Of a stretch of 64,000 nucleotides of DNA, positions 18,368 through 27,709 are shown in pieces. Origin of the DNA: Methylobacterium soli (GTDB lineage: Bacteria; Pseudomonadota; Alphaproteobacteria; Rhizobiales; Beijerinckiaceae); contig NZ_VZZK01000011.1 of NCBI RefSeq assembly GCF_008806385.1, positions 62,001 through 126,000 on the forward strand, read 5' to 3'. The position numbers were made by a program, and so were the translations under genes. The stretch's first letter is position 1; the number at the start of each line of letters is the position of its first letter. The notes beneath the pieces are model-generated. The model saw only the letters and a list, made by a program, of their open reading frames with translations, had not been told where the DNA came from and did not search any database.

Positions 18368-18601
18368 TCAGCAGCAGCGAAAGCCATTGCGGTTTCCTAC
18401 ACCGAAGCGCGCATTCTCCCGGTTGCGGAAGAACTCGCGTTCCGTCATCGGTTCCTGATCGGGGTGGGTCTTGCGGATATGTGCCGCATAAACTTGGTAA
18501 TCGCCCTGCCCCACCATCAGGCGTGCGCCGTCGCAGACGCATTTCGAGAAGGTCTTCCAACGCTCGCGAAGATCCTGCGACGACGCGCCCACTGCCTTCA
18601 C
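18368..18601 (-). CDS. ybdD: YbdD/YjiX family small protein (CstA partner)
   Basis: 77 residues. The sequence DLRERWKTFSKCVCDGARLMVGQGDYQVYAAHIRKTHPDQEPMTEREFFRNRENARFG...CC fits the YbdD/YjiX family (W..., Y..Y..H....HP....M...EFF......R). Such proteins are nearly always encoded directly after cstA/yjiY and are thought to be required for transport by the CstA-type permease. The reading begins at a GTG overlapping the cstA stop (GTGA), consistent with translational coupling. Confidence 0.85.
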   Translation of the reverse strand: MKAVGASSQDLRERWKTFSKCVCDGARLMVGQGDYQVYAAHIRKTHPDQEPMTEREFFRNRENARFGVGNRNGFRCC

Positions 18602-20655
18602 TCCGCCGGCACGGCCGCGGCGTCCGTCTCGAGTGCCGTCCAGCGATCGGCCCTGAATGCACGGATGGCGGACAGGATGCCAAAGGCCGCAATGGCCACG
18701 ACAAGCCCGATAAAGAGACCGGCCAGGACCGCATCGACGCGGTCGTTGAATACGATCTGGCTCATCTGATCGATCGTCTTGGCCGGTGCCAGGATCTTAC
18801 CTTCTGCCAATGCCGTACCGTACCGGTCAGCATGGGAGAGGAAGCCAATTCTCGGATCGGCGGAAAAGATCTTCTGCCAGCCAGCAGTCAACGTGCAAAT
18901 GCAGAGCCACAGCGTCGGCAAGATCGTCACGAACGCGTAGCGCTCGCGCTTCATCTTGAAGATCACCACGGTGCAGAGCGTCAGGGCGACGGCGGCGAGC
19001 ATCTGGTTTGAGATGCCGAAGAGTGGCCACAAGGTGTTGATACCACCGAGCGGGTCGGTGACACCCTGATAGAGGAAGTAGCCCCAAGCGGTGACGCAGA
19101 GAGCCGTGGCGAGGATGCTCGGAACCCAGGCCGTGGTCTTCTTGAAGGATGGTACCGCGAGGCCGATCAGATCCTGGATCATGAAGCGGCAGGCACGGGT
19201 ACCGGCATCCACGGCCGTGAGGATGAACAGCGCTTCGAAGAGGATGGCGAAGTGGTACCAGAACGCCATCATCGCCTTTCCGCCGATGGCGCTTGAGATG
19301 ATATGTGCCATGCCGACAGCAAGCGTCGGGGCACCGCCGGCGCGGGAGATGATGGTTGTCTCACCAACATCCTTGGCAGCTTCGGAGATCGTCTCCGGTG
19401 TCACCGTGAAGCCGAGCTTGGTCACGGCAGCCGCCGCGGTCTCCGGCGTGGTACCCACCAGGGCCGCCGGAGAGTTCATCGTGAAGTAGACGCCAGGGTC
19501 GATCACGCAGGCGGAGACCAGGGCCATGACGGCGACGAAGCTCTCCATGAGCATTCCGCCGTAGCCGATGAAGCGGGCATCGGCCTCGCTCGCGATCAGC
19601 TTCGGAGTCGTGCCGGACGAGATCAGCGCGTGGAAGCCTGACACAGCCCCGCAGGCGATGGTGATGAAGAGGAAGGGAAAGAGCTGGCCCGACCAAACTG
19701 GACCGGTCCCGTCCACGAATTTCGTGACGGCGGGCATCTGCATGTGGGGAGCCACGACCGCGATGCCGAGCGCGAGGCCGATGATCGTCCCGATCTTCAG
19801 GAAGGTCGAGAGGTAATCGCGCGGTGCGAGGAGCAGCCAGACGGGGAGGATCGAGGCGATGAACCCGTAGCCGATCAGCATCCAGCAGAGCTGTGTGCCC
19901 GTGAAGGTGAAGGCGGGCCCCCAGACCGGGTGATCGGCGACGCTGCCGCCATAAACGATGGCGAGCATGAGGAGGACGAAGCCGATGATCGAGACCTCGC
20001 CGATCTTCCCGGGCCTGATGTAGCGCGAGTAGACGCCCATCAGCAGCGCGATCGGGATCGTTGCCATCACCGTGAAGGTACCCCACGGGCTGCCCGTCAG
20101 AGCCTTCACCACGATAAGGGCCAGAACCGCGAGCAGGATGATCATGATCAGGAAGGTCCCGACCAACGCGATGATGCCGGGGATCGTGCCAAGCTCGGCG
20201 CGGATCAGCTCACCCAACGAGCGTCCGTCGCGGCGCATCGAGACGAACAGCACGATGAAATCCTGCACGGCACCGGCGAAGACGACGCCGGCGAGGATCC
20301 AAAGCAACCCTGGGAGATAGCCCATCTGTGCAGCGAGCACCGGGCCCACCAGGGGCCCTGCCCCCGCGATGGCCGCAAAATGGTGGCCGAAGAGAACGCT
20401 TTTGTTCGTGGGCACATAGTCTAAGCCGTCGTTGTGACGGACCGCCGGCGTGGGGCGCGCCGGATCAAGGCGCATCACCTTCTCGGCGATGAATAGCGAG
20501 TAGTACCGATACGCGATCAGGTAGACGCAGACCGCGGCCACCACGATCCAGAGTGCGTTGACGGCTTCTCCCCTCTCCGTCGCAACGATGGCCAATGCGG
20601 CGGCGCCGAGCGCTCCGACCAGGGCCCAAGGCCCATGTTTCTGAATCGTGTCCAT
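18598..20655 (-). CDS. cstA: Carbon starvation protein CstA (pyruvate/peptide permease)
   Basis: 685 residues from the ATG at 20655. It is a polytopic membrane protein with many hydrophobic helices. CstA features: RLDPARPTPAVRHNDGLDYVPTNKSVLFGHHFAAIAGAGPLVGPVLAAQ near the N-terminus (a very conserved block), VQDFIVLFVSMRRDGRSLG, GFHALISSGTTPKLI, and the C-terminal DPLGGINTLWPLFGISNQMLAA. CstA and relatives import pyruvate or peptides under carbon limitation. The frame upstream of 20655 is noise. Coupled to ybdD. GC is close to the flanks in its middle (about 67% at 20041), unlike the RND gene downstream. Confidence 0.95.
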   Translation of the reverse strand: MDTIQKHGPWALVGALGAAALAIVATERGEAVNALWIVVAAVCVYLIAYRYYSLFIAEKVMRLDPARPTPAVRHNDGLDYVPTNKSVLFGHHFAAIAGAGPLVGPVLAAQMGYLPGLLWILAGVVFAGAVQDFIVLFVSMRRDGRSLGELIRAELGTIPGIIALVGTFLIMIILLAVLALIVVKALTGSPWGTFTVMATIPIALLMGVYSRYIRPGKIGEVSIIGFVLLMLAIVYGGSVADHPVWGPAFTFTGTQLCWMLIGYGFIASILPVWLLLAPRDYLSTFLKIGTIIGLALGIAVVAPHMQMPAVTKFVDGTGPVWSGQLFPFLFITIACGAVSGFHALISSGTTPKLIASEADARFIGYGGMLMESFVAVMALVSACVIDPGVYFTMNSPAALVGTTPETAAAAVTKLGFTVTPETISEAAKDVGETTIISRAGGAPTLAVGMAHIISSAIGGKAMMAFWYHFAILFEALFILTAVDAGTRACRFMIQDLIGLAVPSFKKTTAWVPSILATALCVTAWGYFLYQGVTDPLGGINTLWPLFGISNQMLAAVALTLCTVVIFKMKRERYAFVTILPTLWLCICTLTAGWQKIFSADPRIGFLSHADRYGTALAEGKILAPAKTIDQMSQIVFNDRVDAVLAGLFIGLVVAIAAFGILSAIRAFRADRWTALETDAAAVPAE

Positions 20656-20870
20656 GGACGTCCACTCCGTGGCCGGTTCTTGGAGCCGGCGGTCTGCGGC
20701 TCTTTTGGCAAAGATTTGATCAGGAGAGAATACGGTTCCTGCGGATGCGGCATACATCCGACGGAGGTGTGTCGCCCATCGCCGCAACCTCGTTCAAGCG
20801 GCCCACCTGTTTGACGGCCCAGGCACACCAACCTAGACCGCTCCCTCGAATGAAGGATGGGAGACGAGAA

Positions 20871-21737
20871 ATGGCGAAGGTCGCGTTCCTGGGCCTCGGG
20901 GTAATGGGTAGTCCGATGGCGGGACATCTCGCGGCCAAGGGCTATCAAGTCACGGTCTACAATCGCACGGGAGCAAAGGCCGAGGCATGGGTCAAGGCCA
21001 ATGCCGGTCAGCATGCCGTGACGCCGCGAGATGCGGCGCGCGATGCCGAGATTGTGTTCGCTTGCGTGGGCAACGATGAGGATCTGCGCAGTGTCGTGCT
21101 CGGTGACGACGGTGCCTTCGCGGGCATGCAGCGAGGCGCGGTCTTCGTCGATCACACGACCGCCTCCGCCGCGGTTGCCCGGGAGTTGGCAGCGGCTGCC
21201 GACCATCACGGGTTTGGGTTCATCGACGCTCCTGTGTCGGGTGGTCAGGCCGGTGCGGAGAACGGGGTCCTGACCGTGATGTGCGGTGGTGATGCTGCAA
21301 CTTACGCGAAGGTCGAGGCCGCGATCGGCTCCTATGCGCGTGCCTGCCGCCTTATGGGCCCGGCGGGCTCGGGCCAGCTCACAAAAATGGTCAACCAGAT
21401 CTGTATCGCCGGACTCGTTCAGGCTCTGTCGGAAGGTGTGCATTTCGCAAAACGCGCCGGACTCGATGTCGAGGCAGTCCTCGACGTGATTTCCAAGGGA
21501 GCTGCCGGCTCATGGCAGATGGAAAATCGTGGTCGCACGATGAATGCCAGTAAATTCGATTTCGGGTTTGCTGTGGACTGGATGCGCAAGGATCTTGGAA
21601 TTCTACTTGATGAGGGGCGCCGCAATGGCGCATCGTTGCCCATCACGGCGATCGTCGAGCAATTCTACGCCGATGTTCAGGCGATCGGTGGCAACCGGTG
21701 GGACACATCCAGTCTCATTGCTCGGCTGGAACGCTGA
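20871..21737 (+). CDS. NAD(P)-dependent beta-hydroxyacid dehydrogenase (3-hydroxyisobutyrate dehydrogenase family)
   Basis: 288 residues. Rossmann motif FLGLGVMGSPMAGHLAAKGYQVTVYNRT at residues 4-31, the substrate-binding DAPVSGGQAGAENGVLTVMCGG, the catalytic-lysine block GSGQLTKMVNQI, and C-terminal FDFGFAVDWMRKDLGILLDEG. Members include 3-hydroxyisobutyrate dehydrogenase and tartronate semialdehyde reductase; the sequence alone does not settle which. The ATG at 20871 directly precedes the Rossmann fold. The 215-bp gap to divergent cstA (20656-20870) probably holds both promoters. Convergent with miaA, overlapping its 3' end by 23 bp. Confidence 0.9.
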   Translation: MAKVAFLGLGVMGSPMAGHLAAKGYQVTVYNRTGAKAEAWVKANAGQHAVTPRDAARDAEIVFACVGNDEDLRSVVLGDDGAFAGMQRGAVFVDHTTASAAVARELAAAADHHGFGFIDAPVSGGQAGAENGVLTVMCGGDAATYAKVEAAIGSYARACRLMGPAGSGQLTKMVNQICIAGLVQALSEGVHFAKRAGLDVEAVLDVISKGAAGSWQMENRGRTMNASKFDFGFAVDWMRKDLGILLDEGRRNGASLPITAIVEQFYADVQAIGGNRWDTSSLIARLER

Positions 21738-22704
21738 CGCCCGCTTCAATCGCTGCCGCCTCAGGCGTGACCCATTGCCAATCCGAACCCATCTGGTGAC
21801 GGAACCAGGTGAATTGGCGCTTGGCATAGCGGCGCGTGTCACTCTGCCCACGGACAATCGCCTCATCGAGGCTGATCGCGCCATCGAGATGCGCGATCAG
21901 CCCCGGGACCCCGTGTGCGCGCATGATGGGCAATAGGGTGTCGAGGCGTCTGTCGCGCAACCGCTCAACCTCCTCGATTGCGCCCTCGGCAATCATCTGA
22001 TGAAAACGCAGATCGATGCGCTGCCGGAGAAGTTCACGGGCGGGCGCGAGAAAGACTTTCTGCAAAGTGTAGCCCGCGAGCGGACCGGGCGTGCGGGTGC
22101 CGTGAAACTCCGAGATCGGTCGACCGGTCGCAGCATGCACTTCGAGAGCGCGCATGATGCGGGCTCGGTCGGTCACCCGAAGAGCGGTCGCCCCCTGCGG
22201 ATCGCGGCGGGAAAGTGCGCTGTGCAGTGCCTCAGTCGTCAGCGGCTTCGCCCAGGATCGTAACTCGCTTCGAATCGCGTCCGGCACGGAGGGCATCTCC
22301 GATAGGCCGTCCTCGAGGGCTCGGAAGTAGAGGCCGGTTCCGCCGACAAAGATCGGTAAAAGCCCCTCGAGCCCTGGAAGCAGCGCCTCGACGTCGCGCG
22401 CGAAGTGACCCGCGGAGTAATTCAGGGCTCCGTCGACATGCCCATAGAGGTGATGCGGGGCGGTGCGTTCGGCTTCCGCGCTTGGACGAGCCGTCAATCG
22501 CCGCAAGTCGGCGTAGACCTGCATCGAATCCGTATTGATGACGACACCATCGTGACGGCGCGCCAGGGCTGTCGCCAGACCTGACTTGCCGGAGGCGGTG
22601 GGTCCTGCAATGAGAATGGCCACCGGGCCGCAGGCGGCCCTCGGATCGGACAGCGGCAACGGCGGAAAGCTCCCGGATGACCCTCGTCGCGACACTGATA
22701 GCAA
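21715..22704 (-). CDS. miaA: tRNA dimethylallyltransferase
   Basis: 329 residues from the ATG at 22704. It transfers the dimethylallyl group to A37 of tRNAs reading U-initial codons. Motifs: P-loop VAILIAGPTASGKSGLA, the substrate block VVINTDSMQVYADLRRLTARPS, APHHLYGHVDG, FVGGTGLYFRAL, DRARIMRALEVHAATGRPISE, and the C-terminal QSDTRRYAKRQFTWFRHQ. The first 27 residues before the P-loop region are atypical; a GTG at 22623 would remove them and also remove the 28-bp overlap with the divergent serB start, so the true start is uncertain. Confidence 0.95.
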   Translation of the reverse strand: MLSVSRRGSSGSFPPLPLSDPRAACGPVAILIAGPTASGKSGLATALARRHDGVVINTDSMQVYADLRRLTARPSAEAERTAPHHLYGHVDGALNYSAGHFARDVEALLPGLEGLLPIFVGGTGLYFRALEDGLSEMPSVPDAIRSELRSWAKPLTTEALHSALSRRDPQGATALRVTDRARIMRALEVHAATGRPISEFHGTRTPGPLAGYTLQKVFLAPARELLRQRIDLRFHQMIAEGAIEEVERLRDRRLDTLLPIMRAHGVPGLIAHLDGAISLDEAIVRGQSDTRRYAKRQFTWFRHQMGSDWQWVTPEAAAIEAGVSVPAEQ

Positions 22705-23579
22705 ATGAGGCGAGCCCCGCCATCACCGACGCGGTCCTCGCCGAGGCGCGTGCGGTGCTGGCGACGGAGCACCAGCCCCGTATCCTCCACGGAGAGGTTG
22801 CCGCGGAACTATTGGTTCCCGGCGAGCCATCGGCCGCAGTTGCATTGACGGAACGGTTGCGCCGCACGTTTGTCGATGAGCCCATTGATGTCGCCGTGCT
22901 CCCCCATGGTCCACATCGGCGCAAACGTCTGTTTCTGGCCGATATGGATTCAACCATGATCGCCCAGGAATGCATCGACGAACTCGCGGATATCGTGGGC
23001 TTAAAGCAGCATGTCTCGAGCATCACTGAGCGGGCAATGCGCGGTGAGATTGCGTTCGAACCGGCCTTGCGTGAACGCGTCGCGCTCCTCAAGGGCCTGT
23101 CCGTGGCGGTCATTGAGGATCTAATCCGAGATCGGCTCACTCTTACGCCGGGCGGGGCAACGCTCGTGCGAACGATGCGGGCGCACGGCGCCCATACCTG
23201 CCTGGTCTCCGGGGGCTTCACGCTGTTCACAGGGCCGATTGGCCGCCGCATCGGCTTCGATGAAGATCGGTCCAATCGCCTCTCGGTGGCCGACGGACAT
23301 CTAACGGGGACAGTCGAGGAGCCGATCATTGGCAAAGCCGCGAAACGCGACACGCTGGTCGAGCTTCGCGCGCAGCTCGGCATCGGACCTGTCGAGACTC
23401 TCGCGGTGGGCGACGGAGCCAACGATCTCGCGATGCTCAGCGAAGCTGGGCTCGGGGTAGCCTACCACGCGAAGCCGGCGGTCGCGCAGGTTGCACATGT
23501 GCGGATCGATCATGGCGACCTGACCGCCCTGCTCTACCTGCAGGGATACGGTGCAAGCGAATTCGTAGCCAACGACTAG
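22677..23579 (+). CDS. serB: Phosphoserine phosphatase
   Basis: 300 residues. It catalyses the last step of serine synthesis. The N-terminal ~80 residues resemble the regulatory/ACT-like part of SerB; then HAD motif I LFLADMDSTMIAQECIDELAD, substrate-helix RAMRGEIAFEPALRERVALLKGL, motif II CLVSGGFTLFTGPI, and motif IV AVGDGANDLAMLSEAGLGVAYHAKP. The second half is highly diagnostic. Serine is the glyoxylate acceptor in serine-cycle methylotrophs, but this gene is also universal, so no lifestyle inference is made. Overlaps the annotated miaA start; followed by a strong hairpin terminator. Confidence 0.96.
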   Translation: MTLVATLIANEASPAITDAVLAEARAVLATEHQPRILHGEVAAELLVPGEPSAAVALTERLRRTFVDEPIDVAVLPHGPHRRKRLFLADMDSTMIAQECIDELADIVGLKQHVSSITERAMRGEIAFEPALRERVALLKGLSVAVIEDLIRDRLTLTPGGATLVRTMRAHGAHTCLVSGGFTLFTGPIGRRIGFDEDRSNRLSVADGHLTGTVEEPIIGKAAKRDTLVELRAQLGIGPVETLAVGDGANDLAMLSEAGLGVAYHAKPAVAQVAHVRIDHGDLTALLYLQGYGASEFVAND

Positions 23580-23654
23580 AACCTGATTTTTTCGAACGTC
23601 GAAATATTCAAGAAGCCTATCAAACAAAACTGCGAATGCTATCAGGAAAAATGT

Positions 23655-23688
23655 AATAGGCCCTCGAGCGATAGCTCGAGGGCCTATT
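23655..23688. terminator. Bidirectional terminator between serB and degP
   Basis: Perfect 15-bp stem AATAGGCCCTCGAGC / GCTCGAGGGCCTATT with a GATA loop, in an AT-rich gap between two convergent stop codons. A-rich sequence flanks both sides (AAAAATGT to the left, CGAAAATCAAAA to the right) but there is no long T-run on the plus strand; on the minus strand the flank reads TTTTT after the stem. Confidence 0.8.
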
Positions 23689-23744
23689 CGAAAATCAAAA
23701 TTACTCCAATAAATTAAATATTCATCCGGGTCTATAGTTGGGAA

Positions 23745-25292
23745 TTATTCCAAACCTATTGCGACAAAACGCACATCACCGCTCGCGCTTGCGACAAGGA
23801 GCAGGACAGACTTGCGTCCTTCTTTCTTCAACGCATCCACGCGCTTGGTCACATCGGAAGGAGCATTGACTGCTTCCTGCCCGACCTCCACGATGACCTC
23901 TCCGGGCTGGATCCGCTTATCGGCGGCCGTCGAATTCGGGTCGACACGGGTCACCACGACACCCTTTACCGTGTCCTTGATGCTGAAACGGCGACGGAGT
24001 TCATCCGTCATACCCGAGAGATTAAGTCCAAGCGCCTGACGCACTGCACTTTCAGGCTCGGGCTGCTTGGCATTTGCGAGCTGAGGCTTCTCACTGTCCT
24101 CAAGCCGTCCGAGCGTCACAGGCCTCGTCGATTCCTGGCCTTTCCGGACCACAACGACGTCGACGGTCTTGCCCACGGGCGTGGCGGCAACGATGCGCGG
24201 TAGGTCGCTCGATGCCTTTACGGTGTTGCCATTGAACTTGACGATGACATCGCCGACTTCGAGACCAGCGGTCTTTGCCGGACCCTTCTCATCGACACCG
24301 GCAATGAGCGCACCCTTAGCACCGCCTTTCAACCCGAGAGCCTCGGCCGTCGCATCATCGACGTTCTGGATGCGTACACCGAGCCACCCCCGGCGCACCT
24401 CGCCATATTCCCGCAACTGATCGATCACGGGCTTTGCCGTACCCGACGGAACTGCGAAGCCGATCCCGACCGAGCCGCCAGTGGGCGACAGGATCGCAGT
24501 GTTGATGCCGATCACCTCACCATCCATGTTGAAGAGCGGGCCGCCGGAATTGCCTTTATTGATGGCAGCATCGGTCTGGATATAATTGTCGTAGGGGCCT
24601 GACTCGATGTTGCGCCCGCGCGCCGAAACGATTCCTGCGGAGACCGATCCGCCAAGGCCGAACGGGTTGCCAATCGCGATCACCCAATCACCCGGCCGCA
24701 TCTTGTCGGAGTCACCGAACGGCACCGCTTTCAGCGGCCGATCCGCCGTTGGTTTGACCCGCAGTACCGCGAGATCAATCTTCGAATCCTTGCCGATGAT
24801 TTCAGCCTTCAGCTTCGTGCCGTCGTGCAGAATGACTTGGATATCGTTTGCGTCGCCGATGACATGATTATTCGTTACAACGATGCCCGACGCATCGATG
24901 ATGAACCCGGAACCGAGAGAGTTCGATTTCCGCTGCTGGCGAGGTGTCTCGCCCTCGCCTCGTTCACTTCCCTTGTTCCCCCGGCGATTGAAGAACTCTT
25001 CGAAGAGGTCCTCAAACGGCGTGCCTGGCGGAAGCTGCGGCATGCTGCGGGCGCTCGGCTTTGCATCCACTGTCGTCGATGCTGAAATGTTGACGACGGC
25101 GTCCGTGACCTGATCAGCGAGGTCGGCGAGCGATTCCGGCCCCTTTGCGAAAACAGGCATCGGCAAGTTCGCGGATGCCACAGAGGTTCCGATCACGACC
25201 GCCGCGAGGACAGAGCGAACGCGGCCGCGAAGAACCGGAAGACGTCGCGCCATGACGGCGGTGGCGACGGGATTCATGGTCGACCTCTTCAA
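23745..25292 (-). CDS. degP: Do/DegP family periplasmic serine protease
   Basis: 515 residues. Signal peptide near residues 20-50 (LAAVVIGTSVASANLPMPVFA), then a trypsin-like protease domain with catalytic triad His143 (TNNHVIG), Asp173 (KIDLAVLR) and Ser249 (NKGNSGGPLF), followed by PDZ1 (about 290-380, WLGVRIQNVDD) and PDZ2 (about 410-515). A Gly/Glu/Arg-rich loop (residues ~100-122) precedes the protease core. Degrades or refolds damaged envelope proteins. It is followed by hflC and hflK in the opposite gene order expected for transcription (hflK, hflC, degP on the minus strand), the common alphaproteobacterial arrangement of membrane quality control. Confidence 0.95.
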   Translation of the reverse strand: MKRSTMNPVATAVMARRLPVLRGRVRSVLAAVVIGTSVASANLPMPVFAKGPESLADLADQVTDAVVNISASTTVDAKPSARSMPQLPPGTPFEDLFEEFFNRRGNKGSERGEGETPRQQRKSNSLGSGFIIDASGIVVTNNHVIGDANDIQVILHDGTKLKAEIIGKDSKIDLAVLRVKPTADRPLKAVPFGDSDKMRPGDWVIAIGNPFGLGGSVSAGIVSARGRNIESGPYDNYIQTDAAINKGNSGGPLFNMDGEVIGINTAILSPTGGSVGIGFAVPSGTAKPVIDQLREYGEVRRGWLGVRIQNVDDATAEALGLKGGAKGALIAGVDEKGPAKTAGLEVGDVIVKFNGNTVKASSDLPRIVAATPVGKTVDVVVVRKGQESTRPVTLGRLEDSEKPQLANAKQPEPESAVRQALGLNLSGMTDELRRRFSIKDTVKGVVVTRVDPNSTAADKRIQPGEVIVEVGQEAVNAPSDVTKRVDALKKEGRKSVLLLVASASGDVRFVAIGLE

Positions 25293-25442
25293 GGAACGTT
25301 TCCCGGATTGTATCTGCGGTTCGCCGCGTGGCGCGCACGATGGCGCGCACGCGCTTGGCGGATAAATCGGCCGCTGCGATCACCATTCAAGGCCGAAAAA
25401 CCTGCGGCAGTTCGGCCGAACCGCCGCAGGGACCTTATGTCT

Positions 25443-26405
25443 TCAGCGAGCGGCGCCCGTGGTTGAGTCGGTCGTATTGCTTGGATCCCCAGTCCCGCGC
25501 GATGCGCCCGCTGCCGGCTGACGGCCCTGCGGATCGTTGAAGTAGCGGAAGAAGTCCGAGTTCGGGCTGATCACGAGCCGCGTATCTGAACCCTTGAGCC
25601 CGTTCTCGTAGGCCTGCATCGAACGATAGAAGGCGAAGAAATCCGGGTCCTTCCCAAAGGCTTCCGCAAGGATCCGATTTCGATCGGCATCGCCCTGACC
25701 GCGCAGCTCCTCGGATTTCTGATTTGCCTCCGCCAGGATCACCGTGACATCGCGATCGGCGCGGGCTCGGATCGTGGCGGCGATCTGCTCGCCATTGGCG
25801 CGAATATCCGCAGCCTCGCGTTTCCGCTCGGTCTTCATCCGCTCATAGACAGCCGTGCTGTTCTGCGCCGGCAGATCGACGCGGGTCATGCGCAGGTCCA
25901 CGATCTGCACGCCGAGCGCCTTGGCTTGACGATTCACATCCTCCTGAATCTCGTTCATCAGGCGCATGCGATCCGTCTTCACGATGGCGTCACGCGTGGA
26001 GCGTGCGAGAACGTTACGCAGGCTTGAGTTCGTGAAGCTCGACAATCGCTGGTTCGCGAGGCCGATGTTCCCGACAGCCTGATAGAACCGCAGTGGATCG
26101 ATGATGCGATACCGCGCAAATGCATCCACCTCCAGATTCTGGCGGTCTGCCGTGAGCAGGGCTTGGACAGGCAGGTCGAGATCGAGGACGCGCTTGTCGA
26201 ACAGGATGACGTTCTCGACGAACGGGATCTTGAAGTAGAGCCCCGGTCGATCTTCCCCGGTCTGGTTCAAGACAGCGCGGACCCGCCCGAATTGCAGCAC
26301 GAGTGCCTGCTGCATCTGGCCGACGGTGAAAACGGACGCATAGAGCGCGACAACGACCGCTGCCGCGATGACGATGAGGCCGGTTCGGAGAGCATGGTTG
26401 TTCAT
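25443..26405 (-). CDS. hflC: Protease modulator HflC
   Basis: 320 residues. One N-terminal membrane helix (LIVIAAAVVVALYASVFTV) followed by an SPFH/prohibitin domain: GQMQQALVLQFGRVRAVLNQTGEDRPGLYFKIPFVENVILFDKR, then the coiled-coil YERMKTERKREAADIRANGEQIAATIRARADRDVTVILAEA. Forms a ring with HflK around FtsH and limits proteolysis of membrane substrates. The start overlaps the hflK stop by 4 bp (ATGA), indicating coupling. The C-terminal tail is short and glycine/threonine-rich. Confidence 0.95.
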   Translation of the reverse strand: MNNHALRTGLIVIAAAVVVALYASVFTVGQMQQALVLQFGRVRAVLNQTGEDRPGLYFKIPFVENVILFDKRVLDLDLPVQALLTADRQNLEVDAFARYRIIDPLRFYQAVGNIGLANQRLSSFTNSSLRNVLARSTRDAIVKTDRMRLMNEIQEDVNRQAKALGVQIVDLRMTRVDLPAQNSTAVYERMKTERKREAADIRANGEQIAATIRARADRDVTVILAEANQKSEELRGQGDADRNRILAEAFGKDPDFFAFYRSMQAYENGLKGSDTRLVISPNSDFFRYFNDPQGRQPAAGASRGTGDPSNTTDSTTGAAR

Positions 26406-27565
26406 CGTGCCGCTCCACCCGCCTGTTGGCCTGAACCGCTGCGTCCGCTGTGATCCGTTAGAGGAAGAACCGGGATCACGCCCGCAGCCGCTCCGGCGGC
26501 ACCGCCCGTCGCGCTCTGATCGATGATGACCTTGTTCACCGAACCGAAGACCCTTTCCATCGTCTCAAGGAAGATGCGCTCCCGGCTGACGGCCGGTGCG
26601 GTCTTGTAGGAGTCGTAGACCTGCTGGAATCGCGCCGCCTGTCCGGTCGCATCGGCGGTCGCTTGCGTCCTGTAAGCCTCTGCGGCTTGGACGACTTGCG
26701 CAGCCTTGCCTCGGGCCTGCGGGACCTCGCGGCTGGCGTAGGTCTTCGCTTCGTTCTGCAACCGCTCTGCGTCCTGCTGCGCAGCATTCACGTCGATGAA
26801 CGACGGCCGCACCTCCGGCGGTGGCGTCACGCTGACAAGCTGCACCACCTCGATCCGCACGCCGGCTCCATACTCATCGAGGGCGCCTTGGGTGATCTCC
26901 TTCACCTCCTGCGCGATGCTCGATTGTTCGTTGGTGAGAATCGCCTGGATGTTGCGACGTCCGATGACCTCGCGCATCGCGCTCTCGGCGATCGCCTTGA
27001 TCGTACCCTCGGGGTTTTGAAGGTTGAAAACGTAGTCGGAGGCCTTGAGCGGGTTGACGCGCCACTGCACCTCGAAATCGAGGTCGACGATGTTCTCGTC
27101 GCCCGTGAGCATCAAGCTCTCTTCAGGCATGTCGCGCGAGCGCCCCTGCGCGCCGACGCCCGCACGGAAGCCGATCTGGATGGAATTCACCTGGCCGACA
27201 TTCGGCTTCATGACCGTCCCGACCGGATAAGGGAAGTTGTAGCGCAGGCCCTCACCCTTGGCGCCGACATAGCGTCCGAAGATCGTCTCGATGCCAACCT
27301 GGTTTGGTGCCACCGTGTAGAAGCCGGTCAACAGCCAGACGCCGACGGCCAGGGCCCCGATCACGATCACGCTCTTGCCACCACCGAACGAGCCGCCCGG
27401 TATCACGCCGCGCAGCCGATCCTGACCGCGCCGAAGCAGATCCTCGAGATCCGGCGGGGTCTTGCCGCCGCCGCCGGTGCCCCAGGGGCCGCCACCGTTG
27501 CCGCTGCCGCGACCCCAGGGTCCTCCCCCACCGCCGCCGCCGCCGCTCTGATTGCTCCAAGGCAT
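26402..27565 (-). CDS. hflK: FtsH protease activity modulator HflK
   Basis: 387 residues from the ATG at 27565, which gives the typical Gly-rich N-terminus (MPWSNQSGGGGGGGGPWGRG). Then PPDLEDLLRRGQDRLR, one membrane helix (VIVIGALAVGVWLLTGFYTV) and an SPFH domain (VAPNQVGIETIFGRYVG...GLRYNFPYPVGTV, SLMLTGDENIVDLDFEVQWRV). A coiled-coil with VNAAQQDAERLQNEAKTYA follows. Partner of HflC in the FtsH-holding complex. First gene of hflK-hflC-degP. The 281-bp upstream gap holds a perfect 9-bp inverted repeat at 27710-27729. Confidence 0.95.
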   Translation of the reverse strand: MPWSNQSGGGGGGGGPWGRGSGNGGGPWGTGGGGKTPPDLEDLLRRGQDRLRGVIPGGSFGGGKSVIVIGALAVGVWLLTGFYTVAPNQVGIETIFGRYVGAKGEGLRYNFPYPVGTVMKPNVGQVNSIQIGFRAGVGAQGRSRDMPEESLMLTGDENIVDLDFEVQWRVNPLKASDYVFNLQNPEGTIKAIAESAMREVIGRRNIQAILTNEQSSIAQEVKEITQGALDEYGAGVRIEVVQLVSVTPPPEVRPSFIDVNAAQQDAERLQNEAKTYASREVPQARGKAAQVVQAAEAYRTQATADATGQAARFQQVYDSYKTAPAVSRERIFLETMERVFGSVNKVIIDQSATGGAAGAAAGVIPVLPLTDHSGRSGSGQQAGGAAR

Positions 27566-27709
27566 GCTCGCCGATATCTCCTGCTCGCCCCCGGGCGGTC
27601 GTTCCCGCAACGATGCCCGCCCGCTCCTGTACAGTCCCGCCGCGATTGGTCGGGACCGCCTGATCCTCACCCGAAAATTCGTTGTGCAGCACCGTCTTGG
27701 CGCAGCGCA

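Noticed and set aside
18048..18734. Single 228-residue protein covering DUF3606 and its upstream frame
   Set aside because: The upstream part is an alternate frame of the YbdD gene; the DUF3606 domain is complete from the ATG at 18245.
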